Notes: generated by a model from the sequence alone, not told the origin. A stretch of 64,000 nucleotides of DNA from Bacteroidales bacterium (GCA_030532685.1 JAUNKN010000002.1:1-64000); one strand, 5' to 3'; numbered from the stretch's first letter, positions 24,643 through 34,733 are shown. Made by a program: numbers and translations.

Positions 24643-26439
24643 ATGAAGAAACAATTCTTTTTGGCTGCATTTATGCTGTTGGGAGCTGGTGTGGTAGCCA
24701 CATCTTGCTCTAATGAGGATGTATCCGTGATCAATGATCGAAATCAGGGTACTACTCACATGTCTCTCCTTATCGGGCTTCCTCAAGCCAATGGAGCTCT
24801 CCGTGCTCCTGCTCAAGATGGTCAGGATAAGCCTCAGCCTGATTACAATCATGTGGGTGAATGGAAAGGCAAGGATTTGATTGAGAAAATCGTGGTTTAT
24901 GTTTTTGCTGGTGAAGGAACAAAGGCTTTCGAAAAAGCTGTATCTTTTGAGGCAGGACAATTTCAGGTGATTCAACCCTCTACAGGTAATCAAGCCTTTA
25001 TTAAACCTTTGAAAGGAATTAAAACCACCGCAGGTAAGAAGCAGGTTTATGTAGTAGTGAACCCCACTGCTGCTGTAGAAACTCTTTTGCCTCTGAGCGG
25101 TGCAGGTTTGACCGATGTGACAACATTTGAAACGAAACTTCATTCTGATGAATTGGCTTTCGCTGGTACAGGAGTAGCTACTAAAACGACTAATCCCGTC
25201 AAAACTAATGCTGACGAAATTGCTGAAATCAAATCCGGAAAGGATAAGATTCTCATGACGGGAGAAAGTAGTCTGGTGGTAGATGTACTACCTGGTATTA
25301 CGGAGCATACGACAATCAATACCACGAAGAATCGTGCTGCTGTAACTGTACAGCGTGCTGTTGCTCGAGTACTTGTTTCTACTAAGGATGTTGAGTATAC
25401 AATTTATGGAGATAGTCCTCAGACACTGGCGGTCGAAGATCATGAAGAACTGGGTACATTAACTGATTTGCGTTTTGTTGTTGGTCAGGGAGAACGAAAG
25501 CTCTTCTTTACCCAACAAAAATCGGCAACCCCTGATGTTTGGGCTTTCAAAACTCCTGCTTCTGAGTTTGTTCCTGCGGGAGATACTTACAATACTGCGG
25601 GAGGAACAGATGCTGTAAAGGCTACTCAGCACTATGATTACGCAGGTTTGTGGAAAGAATATAAGGCTCCAGAAACAGGTATTTCTGGAATGACTATTAC
25701 TCAACGTAATTGGCATGCTAATGCTGGTACAGATATCCCCAATGGCTTAGATGCGGCTGTATCTGGTGAGTTCCTTCTCCCCAATACTCACGCGTATGCT
25801 GCTGCTCCAGCTGAAGGTGTAGATTACACAGGTGGTTATCGTAAAGGTAATACTGCTTATGTTCTTGTACGTGGTAAGTTTACTCCTAAGTATGTGACTG
25901 CAGCTGATGGAGGGGTTTCTGTAGCTACTCCAGCAAGCTTTAATGGATACGCAGAGGGCAAGTTGAATGATGCGGATCCTCAAACGGCCTATGATGCAGC
26001 TCCTAAGGGAACTTTTGTGTTGGGAAGCAATGGACATTATTATGCCAATCTGAAAGATGCACAAACTCATGTTCCAGGTATGGAATGTTCTGTATATGTG
26101 GGAGGTAAGGTGTTGTATTTTGCTTGGATCAACCCAGATCAAGCAACAGCAGGTGCAGCTGCAACTGCTCCACGTTGGTTTAACTCTCCCGTTATTCGCA
26201 ATAATATCTATCATATTCAGATTAAGGGAGTGAGCAAGATTGGGCTTAACTGGAATCCTTTGGTGCCTGGTGATCCTCAGTCTCCTAATAACCCTGACCC
26301 CAAACCAAAGAATCCAAAAGAACCTAAGAAGCCAGGAACGGATCCTAATGACCCCCTTACTCCTAAGGATACTTGGATGAGTGTTGAGGCTACAATTTTG
26401 CCTTGGCAAGTACACTCTTATGAAATTGATCTTCAATAA
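24643..26439 (+). CDS. Mfa1-like major fimbrial subunit
   Basis: A 598-residue lipoprotein precursor of a type V (FimA/Mfa1) fimbrillin. The signal peptide ends in a lipobox (VVATSCSNED, Cys22). A first beta strand (THMSLLIGLPQ) is followed by an Arg-Ala site (ALRAPAQDG, Arg54), where P. gingivalis subunits are cut so that another subunit's strand can fill the groove. The N-terminal domain (LIEKIVVYVFAG) and C-terminal strand (MSVEATILPWQVHSYEIDL) fit Mfa1. A Pro/Lys/Asp-rich linker sits at about 545-580. A strong terminator follows at once. The gene is visibly richer in A and T than nearby housekeeping genes. Confidence 0.85.
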   Translation: MKKQFFLAAFMLLGAGVVATSCSNEDVSVINDRNQGTTHMSLLIGLPQANGALRAPAQDGQDKPQPDYNHVGEWKGKDLIEKIVVYVFAGEGTKAFEKAVSFEAGQFQVIQPSTGNQAFIKPLKGIKTTAGKKQVYVVVNPTAAVETLLPLSGAGLTDVTTFETKLHSDELAFAGTGVATKTTNPVKTNADEIAEIKSGKDKILMTGESSLVVDVLPGITEHTTINTTKNRAAVTVQRAVARVLVSTKDVEYTIYGDSPQTLAVEDHEELGTLTDLRFVVGQGERKLFFTQQKSATPDVWAFKTPASEFVPAGDTYNTAGGTDAVKATQHYDYAGLWKEYKAPETGISGMTITQRNWHANAGTDIPNGLDAAVSGEFLLPNTHAYAAAPAEGVDYTGGYRKGNTAYVLVRGKFTPKYVTAADGGVSVATPASFNGYAEGKLNDADPQTAYDAAPKGTFVLGSNGHYYANLKDAQTHVPGMECSVYVGGKVLYFAWINPDQATAGAAATAPRWFNSPVIRNNIYHIQIKGVSKIGLNWNPLVPGDPQSPNNPDPKPKNPKEPKKPGTDPNDPLTPKDTWMSVEATILPWQVHSYEIDLQ

Positions 26440-26480
26440 GGATTGATTCGCTGTTGTCTTAAAGACAGTTTGTAATAATG

Positions 26481-26520
26481 CCAGCAGAGCAGTGATGCTC
26501 GCTGCTCTGCTGGTTTTCTT
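26481..26520 (+). terminator. Intra-operon terminator after the major fimbrillin
   Basis: A perfect 12-bp GC-rich stem, CCAGCAGAGCAG/CTGCTCTGCTGG, with a 9-nt loop, followed by TTTTCTTTTTAA. It separates the major subunit from the anchor and minor subunits. Confidence 0.85.
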
Positions 26521-26546
26521 TTTAATTTAATCAATAAACCCAATAG

Positions 26547-27551
26547 ATGAATAAGTTTTTCCGCCCCATGCTTTTACTCCTTGGCATAGGAACGATGATG
26601 AGTTGTGACAGTCTCATTTATGACGACTTGAGCAACTGTCCCACGGGCGTTTATGTGAATTTTTTCAGCAAAACTCCTTGTGCGAAAGATTCCTCCTATT
26701 TGGGTGAGGTGTCCAAGCTCCATCTTTTTGCTTTCGAGAACGATAGTCTTCTCGCTGATTATAAGGTGTTGGATAAACCTACACTGAGTAAGGAGTACAC
26801 AACGTTGATGAATCTGCCCCAAGGCGCTTATAAGTTTTACGCTTGGGCAGGAGCAGAAAATTCTCTTTTTGAGCTTCCCGATTTTCGTCGAGGAGTCACC
26901 AAAAAGGAAGATTTGATGTATACCCTCAAAACTGAAAATGGAAAGGCCGCAGACCTCACGAGCAAAAGACTCTGGGGAGGTGAAAACAATAGTGTGGTCG
27001 TTCTTAAAGATCCTGCTGAAAATGGCACGGATTACCAACATACGGCAGTCAATCTGCTTGAAAAAACCAATCGAGTGAATGTAGAACTCGTGATTGATGA
27101 GTCTATTTATCGCTCCATTGCCACAACGAAGCCACAAGATTTCCGTATAGAGCTTCTTGCCGGCAATACTCAAGGAAATATCAATGCTACGATGCCCAAG
27201 GGACAAGCCCAAGTGACTTACCCCTCTAAGGTGGAGTACAAAGAAAAGTCCGCAATCTTTAGCTATAATATCCTCGATATACAATCTGGCTACAATAGCA
27301 TCCTTCGTTTGCACAACCTACAGAAGAATGTGGATATCAAGGGCGCCGAAGATAAGGATATCGATTTGATTGCTGCGATCCACTTCTTGGCCTTGCAGAA
27401 AAACATCGACTTGAGCTGCATGCACGACTTTAACATCAAGGTGTTGGTTAAGGATAAGTGCGCAGACTGTGGCACATTTATGTGTCAAATCATTCAAATC
27501 AACGACTGGGAAGTGCATAGCTATGTTTGGACTCCAGGAGCTGATCTCTAA
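26547..27551 (+). CDS. FimB/Mfa2 family fimbrial anchor lipoprotein
   Basis: A 334-residue lipoprotein with lipobox Cys in TMMSCDSLIYDDLSNCPTG, the signature opening of FimB/Mfa2 proteins that hold the fimbria base in the outer membrane and limit its length. It has the immunoglobulin-like fimbrillin layout (KLHLFAFENDSLLADYKVL; GAYKFYAWAG) and a C-terminal strand IIQINDWEVHSYVWTP. No Arg-Ala maturation site follows the first strand, as expected for an anchor that keeps its lipid. Confidence 0.88.
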   Translation: MNKFFRPMLLLLGIGTMMSCDSLIYDDLSNCPTGVYVNFFSKTPCAKDSSYLGEVSKLHLFAFENDSLLADYKVLDKPTLSKEYTTLMNLPQGAYKFYAWAGAENSLFELPDFRRGVTKKEDLMYTLKTENGKAADLTSKRLWGGENNSVVVLKDPAENGTDYQHTAVNLLEKTNRVNVELVIDESIYRSIATTKPQDFRIELLAGNTQGNINATMPKGQAQVTYPSKVEYKEKSAIFSYNILDIQSGYNSILRLHNLQKNVDIKGAEDKDIDLIAAIHFLALQKNIDLSCMHDFNIKVLVKDKCADCGTFMCQIIQINDWEVHSYVWTPGADL

Positions 27552-27594
27552 ATAAATCCAACAACCAAGCCCGTAGGCTTGCTTTCTATCATTT

Positions 27595-29217
27595 ATGAAA
27601 CATCGAACTTATATAGGCTTTCATCTCTTGACCGCGATAGTACTTTTACTTTCGCTATTCGGAGGATTGTCTAGCTGCCAAGAAACTTTCGTGGAAGAAA
27701 AGCAGCTGGAGAGTCAAGCTCTTTATATGTCTACATCGGTGCAGATCGTTCCAAGTACTCGTGCGCCAGGCACACCTGTTGCCGAGGATGAAATCGTCAA
27801 CACCATTCGACTCATCATTTTCGACTCTGCTACGGGGAATGTACTTCATAATGTAAAGCACAACGCATCGGAATTTACGAAGCAGCTACCCGGAACGGCT
27901 TCCGTCTGGAAGCACCCGTTTAAGATAACACCAGGTTTGCGCGATTTCTACTTCATTGCCAATGAAGATGGTTGGCCTACTCTTTCGGCTGCGCTCGCTA
28001 CGATTACTAATCGACGTCAGCTGTATCATGATGATGCATTTACAAAATTGGAGTACGAACCTAATTATAAGCCGACTGCTACTCGTCCCATACTGATGAC
28101 ACAGGCTTATCATGGTAAGAACATCCAACAAATTCGCAATGGCAAGGGAACGCAAGCCGATCCGCAGCACTTCGAGGCTGAAGGAGATGAGCGAGTCGAG
28201 CTTATACGTACTTTGGCAAAAGTACGCTTGACGGTGCGAAAGGTGGCTTATGTGGAGCAAACAACAGCAGGTTATGCCGCTTCAAAGTTGCAGTTTCGAA
28301 ACTTCAAGAACTTCCAAGCGCTCAAGCTGATCAATGTTCCTCAGTATTTTTCCCTTTTCGCTAATCCTTATTTTAGTCAGCAATATCTTCCTGGGAAAAA
28401 CACGACAGCTGAACTTTACAATACGTTGACGCCAGGAACCCAGGAAAAGGTTATAGAGCCAAATGCTGCTGCTGGTGTTGTGAACAATGTCGCGACTTAT
28501 CATCAAGCTTCTGTTACGAATGTGAATATCCCCTCTGAGGGAGGAGGAAATCACAATACTTCTGTGACGCAGCTTTATGATTATTCTACAGTAATGTATG
28601 TCCCCGAGTTTTTACGTGCCAAGGGCAACCTTACTGAAGAAAAGAAAGGACAAGATTTGTCTTCCAAAGCAATGACCTTGGGCTTTTACAGCGATGGAGA
28701 TATCTTGACTTATAAGGCCTCTATAGACCATGGAGAAAACAAAGATGTTTTTGATTGGACAACGAATGCTTCCTCTACCTCCAATACGAGTAAATTTGTA
28801 TTGCCCAATGCCGCAGATACTTACTCGCGTTATTCTGTAGTTCGTAATAATTTCTACGATATCGTAGCAGAGGAGGCCTATCCGCAACTGCACCTTTGTT
28901 TCAATGTCCGTCCTTGGCAAGATGATTTCTTTCATGTTTACGTAGGACCATATTTTAATGTCTACGTCGATGACCCTACCTTTTCTTCACCAACTTGTAA
29001 GGTTCGTATCATCACCTCTGAAGCTCATGGAGTACCTGCCGACTTTAGAGTTTGTGTCATGAAGGTAGGAACTACTGAAACTGTTACGCATACTAATCCT
29101 GCTCATCAGAGCTTCACCGAGCATACTTTTACTCTGGCGAGTCCTCTCGCAGCAGGAGCTAATGTGCTGCAGATTTTCTACAAACACGAGTTGCTTACAA
29201 CTCTCAAGAAACCTTGA
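27595..29217 (+). CDS. Minor fimbrial subunit 1
   Basis: A 540-residue lipoprotein precursor (lipobox Cys in GLSSCQET) with a fimbrillin N-terminal domain: first strand ALYMSTSVQIVPSTR, an Arg-Ala-Pro site (STRAPGTPV), then IVNTIRLIIFDSATGNV. The middle has FimA-type stretches (LKLINVPQYFSLFANPYF; TVMYVPEFL). It is likely an accessory or tip-proximal subunit in the position of Mfa3/Mfa4. The next gene starts 2 nt after its stop. Confidence 0.72.
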   Translation: MKHRTYIGFHLLTAIVLLLSLFGGLSSCQETFVEEKQLESQALYMSTSVQIVPSTRAPGTPVAEDEIVNTIRLIIFDSATGNVLHNVKHNASEFTKQLPGTASVWKHPFKITPGLRDFYFIANEDGWPTLSAALATITNRRQLYHDDAFTKLEYEPNYKPTATRPILMTQAYHGKNIQQIRNGKGTQADPQHFEAEGDERVELIRTLAKVRLTVRKVAYVEQTTAGYAASKLQFRNFKNFQALKLINVPQYFSLFANPYFSQQYLPGKNTTAELYNTLTPGTQEKVIEPNAAAGVVNNVATYHQASVTNVNIPSEGGGNHNTSVTQLYDYSTVMYVPEFLRAKGNLTEEKKGQDLSSKAMTLGFYSDGDILTYKASIDHGENKDVFDWTTNASSTSNTSKFVLPNAADTYSRYSVVRNNFYDIVAEEAYPQLHLCFNVRPWQDDFFHVYVGPYFNVYVDDPTFSSPTCKVRIITSEAHGVPADFRVCVMKVGTTETVTHTNPAHQSFTEHTFTLASPLAAGANVLQIFYKHELLTTLKKP

Positions 29218-29219
29218 TT

Positions 29220-30371
29220 ATGAAGCTTAAGCATTACTTCTCTTTCGGCTTATTTCTGTCTCTGCTGCTTTTTGTAAGTTGCGGACAGGAGTACGTGCCC
29301 GAAGGAAGAAAAGTGTTTGACAAACTACACCTTGAGTTTGATTTTGCAGGAATGCAAGATGTGGTTGTGCGCAGTACAACAGAAGGCAATGCGGATGAAA
29401 ATCGAGTAGAATCGTTACTGATTGTCTTTTTTGATGCCGCAGGCAATAAAGTCAAATTTATAGGACAAAAGAATCCTTACTTCCTTTATAATGCGATTAC
29501 TCGCGATCCTAACGAGTGGGTTGGCAATGTGGCCACTTCTCATAAGGTCATTCTTCCTATCGCTCCCGAAGAGGCAATCGACAAAACTGTGGTAGTGATA
29601 GCCAACTCTTCGCCTGCATTGCGTGATGCTCTCACAGAAGCTGCGGGAGGAAATGAAATTAAGACGAAGACCGAATTTGAAAAATATCGTGCTAAGGAAA
29701 TCGCCGATGCAGATAAAATGACATATCCCTTTTTGATGAAAGGAGAAACGAAGGTTACGTCGACGATTATTCCCAACGTTCATCAAAAAAGCACGATTCC
29801 TGTACATTTAGAACGTGCGATTGCCCGTGTGGATTTTATCCTACATTACGATTGGGAGAAGCTCGTTCCTATGCACAATACGGAACGAGGTTATCGGATG
29901 CTACAGTGTTTTGACAAGGAAACCTACGTTGGAGTACATCAGGGAATTGAACATCGTGTAGATGGAGTGAAAACTGTTCTACCTGCTACGACGACGGCTG
30001 CCCCGACCACCGTATTCACAGCCTATATAAATGAGTATGCGCTGCCAGACGATAACCCTCCTGCTGTGAAGACACCTCATGTCCTTTTGGAGTTACCTGC
30101 TGTATTGGGGAAAAAATGGGCTGCAGATAATGCCCCTTATTTTCCTCCTCCTGCAGGAGGAGTCGAGGAGTTTGACACTACTCCTGTTGTGAACTTCTAC
30201 AAACTTGTTATGCCGCGCAAAATCTTGCGCAATCATTACTATCGTGTTCATGTTCATATTATAGGGCCAGGAGCTGCTGATGCGGATTCCGCTGTTCCTA
30301 TAAGAGTGAATTTTAAGGTTGCTCCTTGGGATGAAATAATTACATATCCAGGTTTTGGAGCATATACGTAA
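29220..30371 (+). CDS. Minor fimbrial subunit 2
   Basis: A 383-residue lipoprotein (lipobox Cys in LLFVSCGQEY) with the fimbrillin pattern: first strand LHLEFDFAGMQDVVVR, a candidate Arg-Ser cut site (VVVRSTTEG), then RVESLLIVFFDAAGNKV. It has a C-terminal domain ending VNFKVAPWDEIITYPG. The ATG at 29220 is used; an in-frame TTG at 29214 would overlap the previous gene. Exact place in the fimbria is unknown. Confidence 0.7.
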   Translation: MKLKHYFSFGLFLSLLLFVSCGQEYVPEGRKVFDKLHLEFDFAGMQDVVVRSTTEGNADENRVESLLIVFFDAAGNKVKFIGQKNPYFLYNAITRDPNEWVGNVATSHKVILPIAPEEAIDKTVVVIANSSPALRDALTEAAGGNEIKTKTEFEKYRAKEIADADKMTYPFLMKGETKVTSTIIPNVHQKSTIPVHLERAIARVDFILHYDWEKLVPMHNTERGYRMLQCFDKETYVGVHQGIEHRVDGVKTVLPATTTAAPTTVFTAYINEYALPDDNPPAVKTPHVLLELPAVLGKKWAADNAPYFPPPAGGVEEFDTTPVVNFYKLVMPRKILRNHYYRVHVHIIGPGAADADSAVPIRVNFKVAPWDEIITYPGFGAYT

Positions 30372-30403
30372 AACAAGGAGTAGTCCTTAGTAACTGATAT
30401 ACT

Positions 30404-31301
30404 ATGAAGTCATACGGCTCTTATTACCTATTATTGCTTTTTCTCTCGTTTCTTTTTTCTTGTCAAGATGAAGAAATGGTGGAGCGAGGAAAAGGTGCAG
30501 TTGAAAAAATATCGGCTTCTTTCAGATTATCCCAACATGCTCCTGGAGTAACTCCTGGGGAAAACTATTTTGACGAAGATTTTGTTGGCAATGTACACCT
30601 TGTTGGAGCTGCTACTGCTAACACTTCAGGCAATGTTGCTGACTTTCAGATTTCGGCTTTTCAGGGAAAGCAGGCTCTCTTTTTTGTCGCTAATATGAGG
30701 GAGCTTCCCCTTAACCATACCGAGTTTAATACGAAGCATTTTCTTTCGGAGCCTTATATTGCAATTAAAGGTATAGATCCCTTGAATCTTCCAATGGTTG
30801 CTACTCTTCAAGATGTGGAATGTAGAACGAGTACAGCTGGGGGAAGTGCAACAACGATGTTGTACCAAAAAGGAACCCCCATAGGAGCTGCTACTCCGAT
30901 ATCTCTAAAGCGAGTTTTTGCCCGCGTTGATTGTCAACTCATAAATGTAGCTTATGAATTGGAGGCAAATCCGGGTGCGAAGCTTGAACTAATCAATGTT
31001 CCACGCTATTTCCAATTGGGTTCTCCTATCAATGATTATGATTTATGGAACAAGGCAGATAAATATCCCGATAGATTTGACGCAAGTGTGCTTAAATACT
31101 CATGGAGAGTTTTCTCTGTACCTGCCTGAGCACTATGTTTCTCATCCTGGTTTTAATGAAGTTGAAGAGGGGGCAAATATGACCAGAATTCGCATCAACT
31201 ATGGAGCAACCCAAGAATTTGGCATACCCATCGGTAAAAAAGAAGGCGGCTTTGATTTTGGACAAATCAGTCGTAACAAAGTCTATCAGATAGCAAGATA
31301 G
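30404..31301 (+). pseudogene. Minor fimbrial subunit 3, frameshifted
   Basis: The first frame (30404-31129) encodes a lipoprotein (lipobox FLFSCQDEE) with fimbrillin-like stretches (RVFARVDCQLINVAYEL; ELINVPRYFQLGSPIND), then stops after SVLKYSWRVFSVPA. The expected ending lies in the +1 frame: THGEFSLYLPEHYVSHPGF, then RIRINYGATQEFGIPIG and a stop at 31299-31301. The shift is at about 31083-31108. Joined, the protein would be about 298 residues with the usual YLPEH motif. Either the gene is broken or a base is wrong; no long homopolymer is present there. Confidence 0.75.
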
Positions 31302-31346
31302 AGGTGAACTGCCTCAATTTGAAGCTATTACTAATAGAAATGTGTA

Positions 31347-34300
31347 ATGAATACCTTATATAACCTATTGTCGATCTTGAACTCTCGTAGCAAGAAGTCT
31401 CGTTGCTATGGGAAAGCCCTTTTGCTACTCTTGTTGTTGAAGGGGGGAGCGAGCTATGGCCAATCTCCAGTTCCTGCTTTTGGATGGACCAGCAACTTGC
31501 TGCGACGTATAGAGGTCGTAAAAGCGGATAAAACGGGAACTGTCACTTTTACATTGGCTCCAGAAGATCAAAATAAGGTAGCTCGTAGCCATTGGCCCAT
31601 TGTTTTTATTGATTATACTAACAATGGCCAGCAAGTCACGCAAATGTATAACCTTTGCAAGGACACTGATTTCACTGTCAATGTTGGTACTGCTGATGGC
31701 AAAGTCACGATTTATGGTGAAGACGGAGTCTGGAAATTGGTTGCTAAGGAGCAAGGCTTAAAAGACGCAAAATTGGAGAAGGCTACCAATTTGCGTTATG
31801 TCGATCTTAGCGATAATCTTTTGGGTACTGCTAATTCAGAACATAAGTATGCTTTTGCAACCATCCGTAGAGGAAGTGCCACAGTTGAGGGCGAGGGGAA
31901 TCCTCATTTGCAGTCGCTGTATCTGAATAACAATCGACTCAAAGTGATAGGATTACAGGAGGACCACAAGAATTCCTTAGAGGAACTTTATCTTTCTGAG
32001 AACCTTTTCTCTAACATGACTTTGCAACTTTATGGTAAACTTACTCGTATTGATTTGAGTAAGAATTTGTTGGAGTCCTTCAAAGTCAAATCTTCAATGA
32101 GTGCATCTACTCGACAAATCTATGTTGGAGGAGATTATGCAGCTTTCAACCAAACTCCTGCGAGTGGCATTTATAAAACGAAGAATAAAGCAGACAATTT
32201 ACTTGATCTGTCGGTCAATAAACTCAATATCGCGACATTACCTCCACTTCCTACCAACTTAGATAAGGAGAACTATATTTTTACCTTGCAAGAGCGCTAT
32301 CGTTTGAAACCCTCAGCAAAGGGAGATGATGTATATGAACCTGGCGAGTTGATAGATGTGAACGATCAGTTTAAGGCTTCGAAGTTATCTGGAGGAGCTC
32401 AAACTGAGTATGAATGGTATGTCGAAGACGATGCAGCCACCGATGGTTATCGTAAACTGAAACGTATAGGTCGCGATGACCCAGATGGCGATTATGAAAC
32501 AGATGGTTTTGGACGTTTCAAATTTCGTCGTGGATATGGTCCCAAAACTCATCTTTTTGTTGCGATGACAAACTCTGCCTTTACGGTTGGTGATGCCTCC
32601 AACAAAAGATTGCTCGAAAGTTTTGAGCGACTGGCTACACCTGATCCTACCACTTATGCTGATGGATTTGATGGTGTCACCCATCAGCCTGGGGGAGTTA
32701 CTCCTTCGCTTGACAAACGTAGCTATAAGGACGCCTCAGGAAGAGTGAAGCTCAATAACGCCATTGGCGATGGTGAGGGACGTGCTGCTAATCAGCGTTT
32801 CTTCCGTTCCAATACGATTACGCTCGATGCGACTCGTCGTAACTATTGGTATGGATATATTGACAATGATTGGGCTAGAGCGGAAAACTGGACTTCTCGA
32901 TTTGTTCCTCCTACCAAGCCTTCGGAGTATAAGGCTAATGAGGAATCTTCTGTTGTTTTTGCTGACAATCGTAACTTTGGTTCCTCGGCCATACGCAATT
33001 TGCATGTCGATGAAAATCGTCAAATTTACGAGTATGTCAATCTGAGTAATTCGATAAGGGGTATTGTCGTTCCGAGTAACAAACAACTCAGAATAACAAA
33101 AGGAGCATTATTGGGGCTTGCTAAAGTTTTGTCTATCAAGCCCACTCCCCATATTTCGATATCTCCCTCGTATGAGCAACGTACGATGGTGAAGGATAAT
33201 GCGGCTCAGCCTATGGGAACACTCCTTTTCGGAGAAGTGGGTAAATCTCCACAAGCCTCTCTTTTTGCAGCGAACGAAGCTGAATATGTAGCTGTCGATC
33301 AATTAAGCTCCACTGTAGGTTTGACAGAGTTAGAGGTACTTTTCCAAAAGAAATCCGTGCTCAACAAGACGCAGACGTTTACTCATTATCCTGCTACGGT
33401 CGATTTCTATTCAAAAGCCTTCGATGGTAATCGCAATAAGCAGGATGTGACTTGGCAGTATTTCGGAACGCCTTTGGTTAATGCGGTTCCTAATATGATA
33501 TTCCAACCTACGACTTGGGTGCGCAAGTACAATCGTGAGAAGAAAGATGATCACGACGAGAAGTGGGAGGAAATAGATGAAACCCAAAACATGGCGGTTG
33601 GAGAAGCCTATGAAATTTCTCAACCTGCTCCGTTTACTTATCACTTCCGTGGAAACTTGTTTACGGAGGATTTCAGTAAACCTGTGTCTAACGTCGCTTC
33701 AGCAGATACTCCCTATGCTAATTGGAACATTTATGCCAATCCTTATACTGCCGCGATGTGTATTCGACAGATGCAAGTGACGGGCGATGTTGAGAAAGTG
33801 GTCTATCTTTACAATACCGGAACACGTAAGCAGTGGAAGAGTAAGAATCAACAGGCAGCTCCCAGTGGAGGAGATGCCGGACATGACCCTGGTTACTACA
33901 CAGCAGTCCCCATAGAGGTAGCCGGCCGTGTACCAGGCGTGCCTAAGGAGATTCCTTCGCTGAATAGCTTCGCTTTGAAAGCCAATGGAGTGGGCACTGT
34001 CAACTTTGCTTACAAAAACTTGGTGAAAAATGACCTTGTAAGCCGTAGCGCAGAGAAGACTTCTCCTTTGCCCTCGCTCATCGTTGAAGTCGAATCGGAA
34101 AATTCTGCCGACCGCGTCATTTTGGCCGAAGCCCAAGAAGCTACTTCGCGCTATGATGATGGCTACGATGGTGAAAAGATTTTTGCAGCTGGAGCACCAC
34201 AACTTTATGCCGCCAGCGACCGCAAGTACGAAGTGTCTTCCATGGACGAAATCGACAATACGGAACTTGGTTTCGTAGCTGGAGATGAGGCTAAGGACTA

Positions 34301-34712
34301 TACGCTGAATTTCACCATGAGTGAAGAGCTCGCAACGCGCCAGTATTACCTCCTCGACCGCAAAACGGGTATTACGCAAGCTGTGCAGAGTGGCGATACA
34401 TATCGTTTCACGGCGAGCCCTGCTGACGCACCTAATCGCTTCTTGCTGAGCACGAAGGCCTCTATGCTTGATGTAGCTCCTGCGGGGACGAGCATCGACT
34501 TGCGTATATCGTCCGAACGTAAGCTCACCGCGACCAATCACACGCAAGAAGAAGCCACAGTCGAAGTGTTTGACTTGAAGGGTAAGCGTGTGCACAGCTT
34601 TACCGTATCGGCTGGTGAAAGTGTGACGCAAAACATAGATGGTGCTGGCGTTTACGTGGTGAAAGCCAGCAATAGTCAAGCCATGGTTGTAGAGCGTTAT
34701 CGTGTGTTCTAA
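31347..34712 (+). CDS. Large leucine-rich secreted protein with type IX-type C-terminal domain
   Basis: 1121 residues, last gene of the fimbrial locus. A signal peptide ends near GGASYGQ. Residues about 140-250 hold leucine-rich repeats (LRYVDLSDNLLG; LQSLYLNNNRLKVI; LTRIDLSKNLLESF). A large beta-rich region follows (WYGYIDNDWARAENWT; WNIYANPYTAAM). The tail (RFLLSTKA; VEVFDLKGKRVHSFTV; GAGVYVVKASN) matches type IX secretion sorting domains. P. gingivalis Mfa5, a type IX cargo and tip protein, stands in a comparable place, but this protein has no von Willebrand A motif. A role as tip adhesin is inference. Base composition changes along the gene: the line at 32041 is 19/60 G+C and that at 34321 is 33/60. 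Confidence 0.72.
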   Translation: MNTLYNLLSILNSRSKKSRCYGKALLLLLLLKGGASYGQSPVPAFGWTSNLLRRIEVVKADKTGTVTFTLAPEDQNKVARSHWPIVFIDYTNNGQQVTQMYNLCKDTDFTVNVGTADGKVTIYGEDGVWKLVAKEQGLKDAKLEKATNLRYVDLSDNLLGTANSEHKYAFATIRRGSATVEGEGNPHLQSLYLNNNRLKVIGLQEDHKNSLEELYLSENLFSNMTLQLYGKLTRIDLSKNLLESFKVKSSMSASTRQIYVGGDYAAFNQTPASGIYKTKNKADNLLDLSVNKLNIATLPPLPTNLDKENYIFTLQERYRLKPSAKGDDVYEPGELIDVNDQFKASKLSGGAQTEYEWYVEDDAATDGYRKLKRIGRDDPDGDYETDGFGRFKFRRGYGPKTHLFVAMTNSAFTVGDASNKRLLESFERLATPDPTTYADGFDGVTHQPGGVTPSLDKRSYKDASGRVKLNNAIGDGEGRAANQRFFRSNTITLDATRRNYWYGYIDNDWARAENWTSRFVPPTKPSEYKANEESSVVFADNRNFGSSAIRNLHVDENRQIYEYVNLSNSIRGIVVPSNKQLRITKGALLGLAKVLSIKPTPHISISPSYEQRTMVKDNAAQPMGTLLFGEVGKSPQASLFAANEAEYVAVDQLSSTVGLTELEVLFQKKSVLNKTQTFTHYPATVDFYSKAFDGNRNKQDVTWQYFGTPLVNAVPNMIFQPTTWVRKYNREKKDDHDEKWEEIDETQNMAVGEAYEISQPAPFTYHFRGNLFTEDFSKPVSNVASADTPYANWNIYANPYTAAMCIRQMQVTGDVEKVVYLYNTGTRKQWKSKNQQAAPSGGDAGHDPGYYTAVPIEVAGRVPGVPKEIPSLNSFALKANGVGTVNFAYKNLVKNDLVSRSAEKTSPLPSLIVEVESENSADRVILAEAQEATSRYDDGYDGEKIFAAGAPQLYAASDRKYEVSSMDEIDNTELGFVAGDEAKDYTLNFTMSEELATRQYYLLDRKTGITQAVQSGDTYRFTASPADAPNRFLLSTKASMLDVAPAGTSIDLRISSERKLTATNHTQEEATVEVFDLKGKRVHSFTVSAGESVTQNIDGAGVYVVKASNSQAMVVERYRVF

Positions 34713-34733
34713 ACCTCGGTTGTTAGTTTATAT

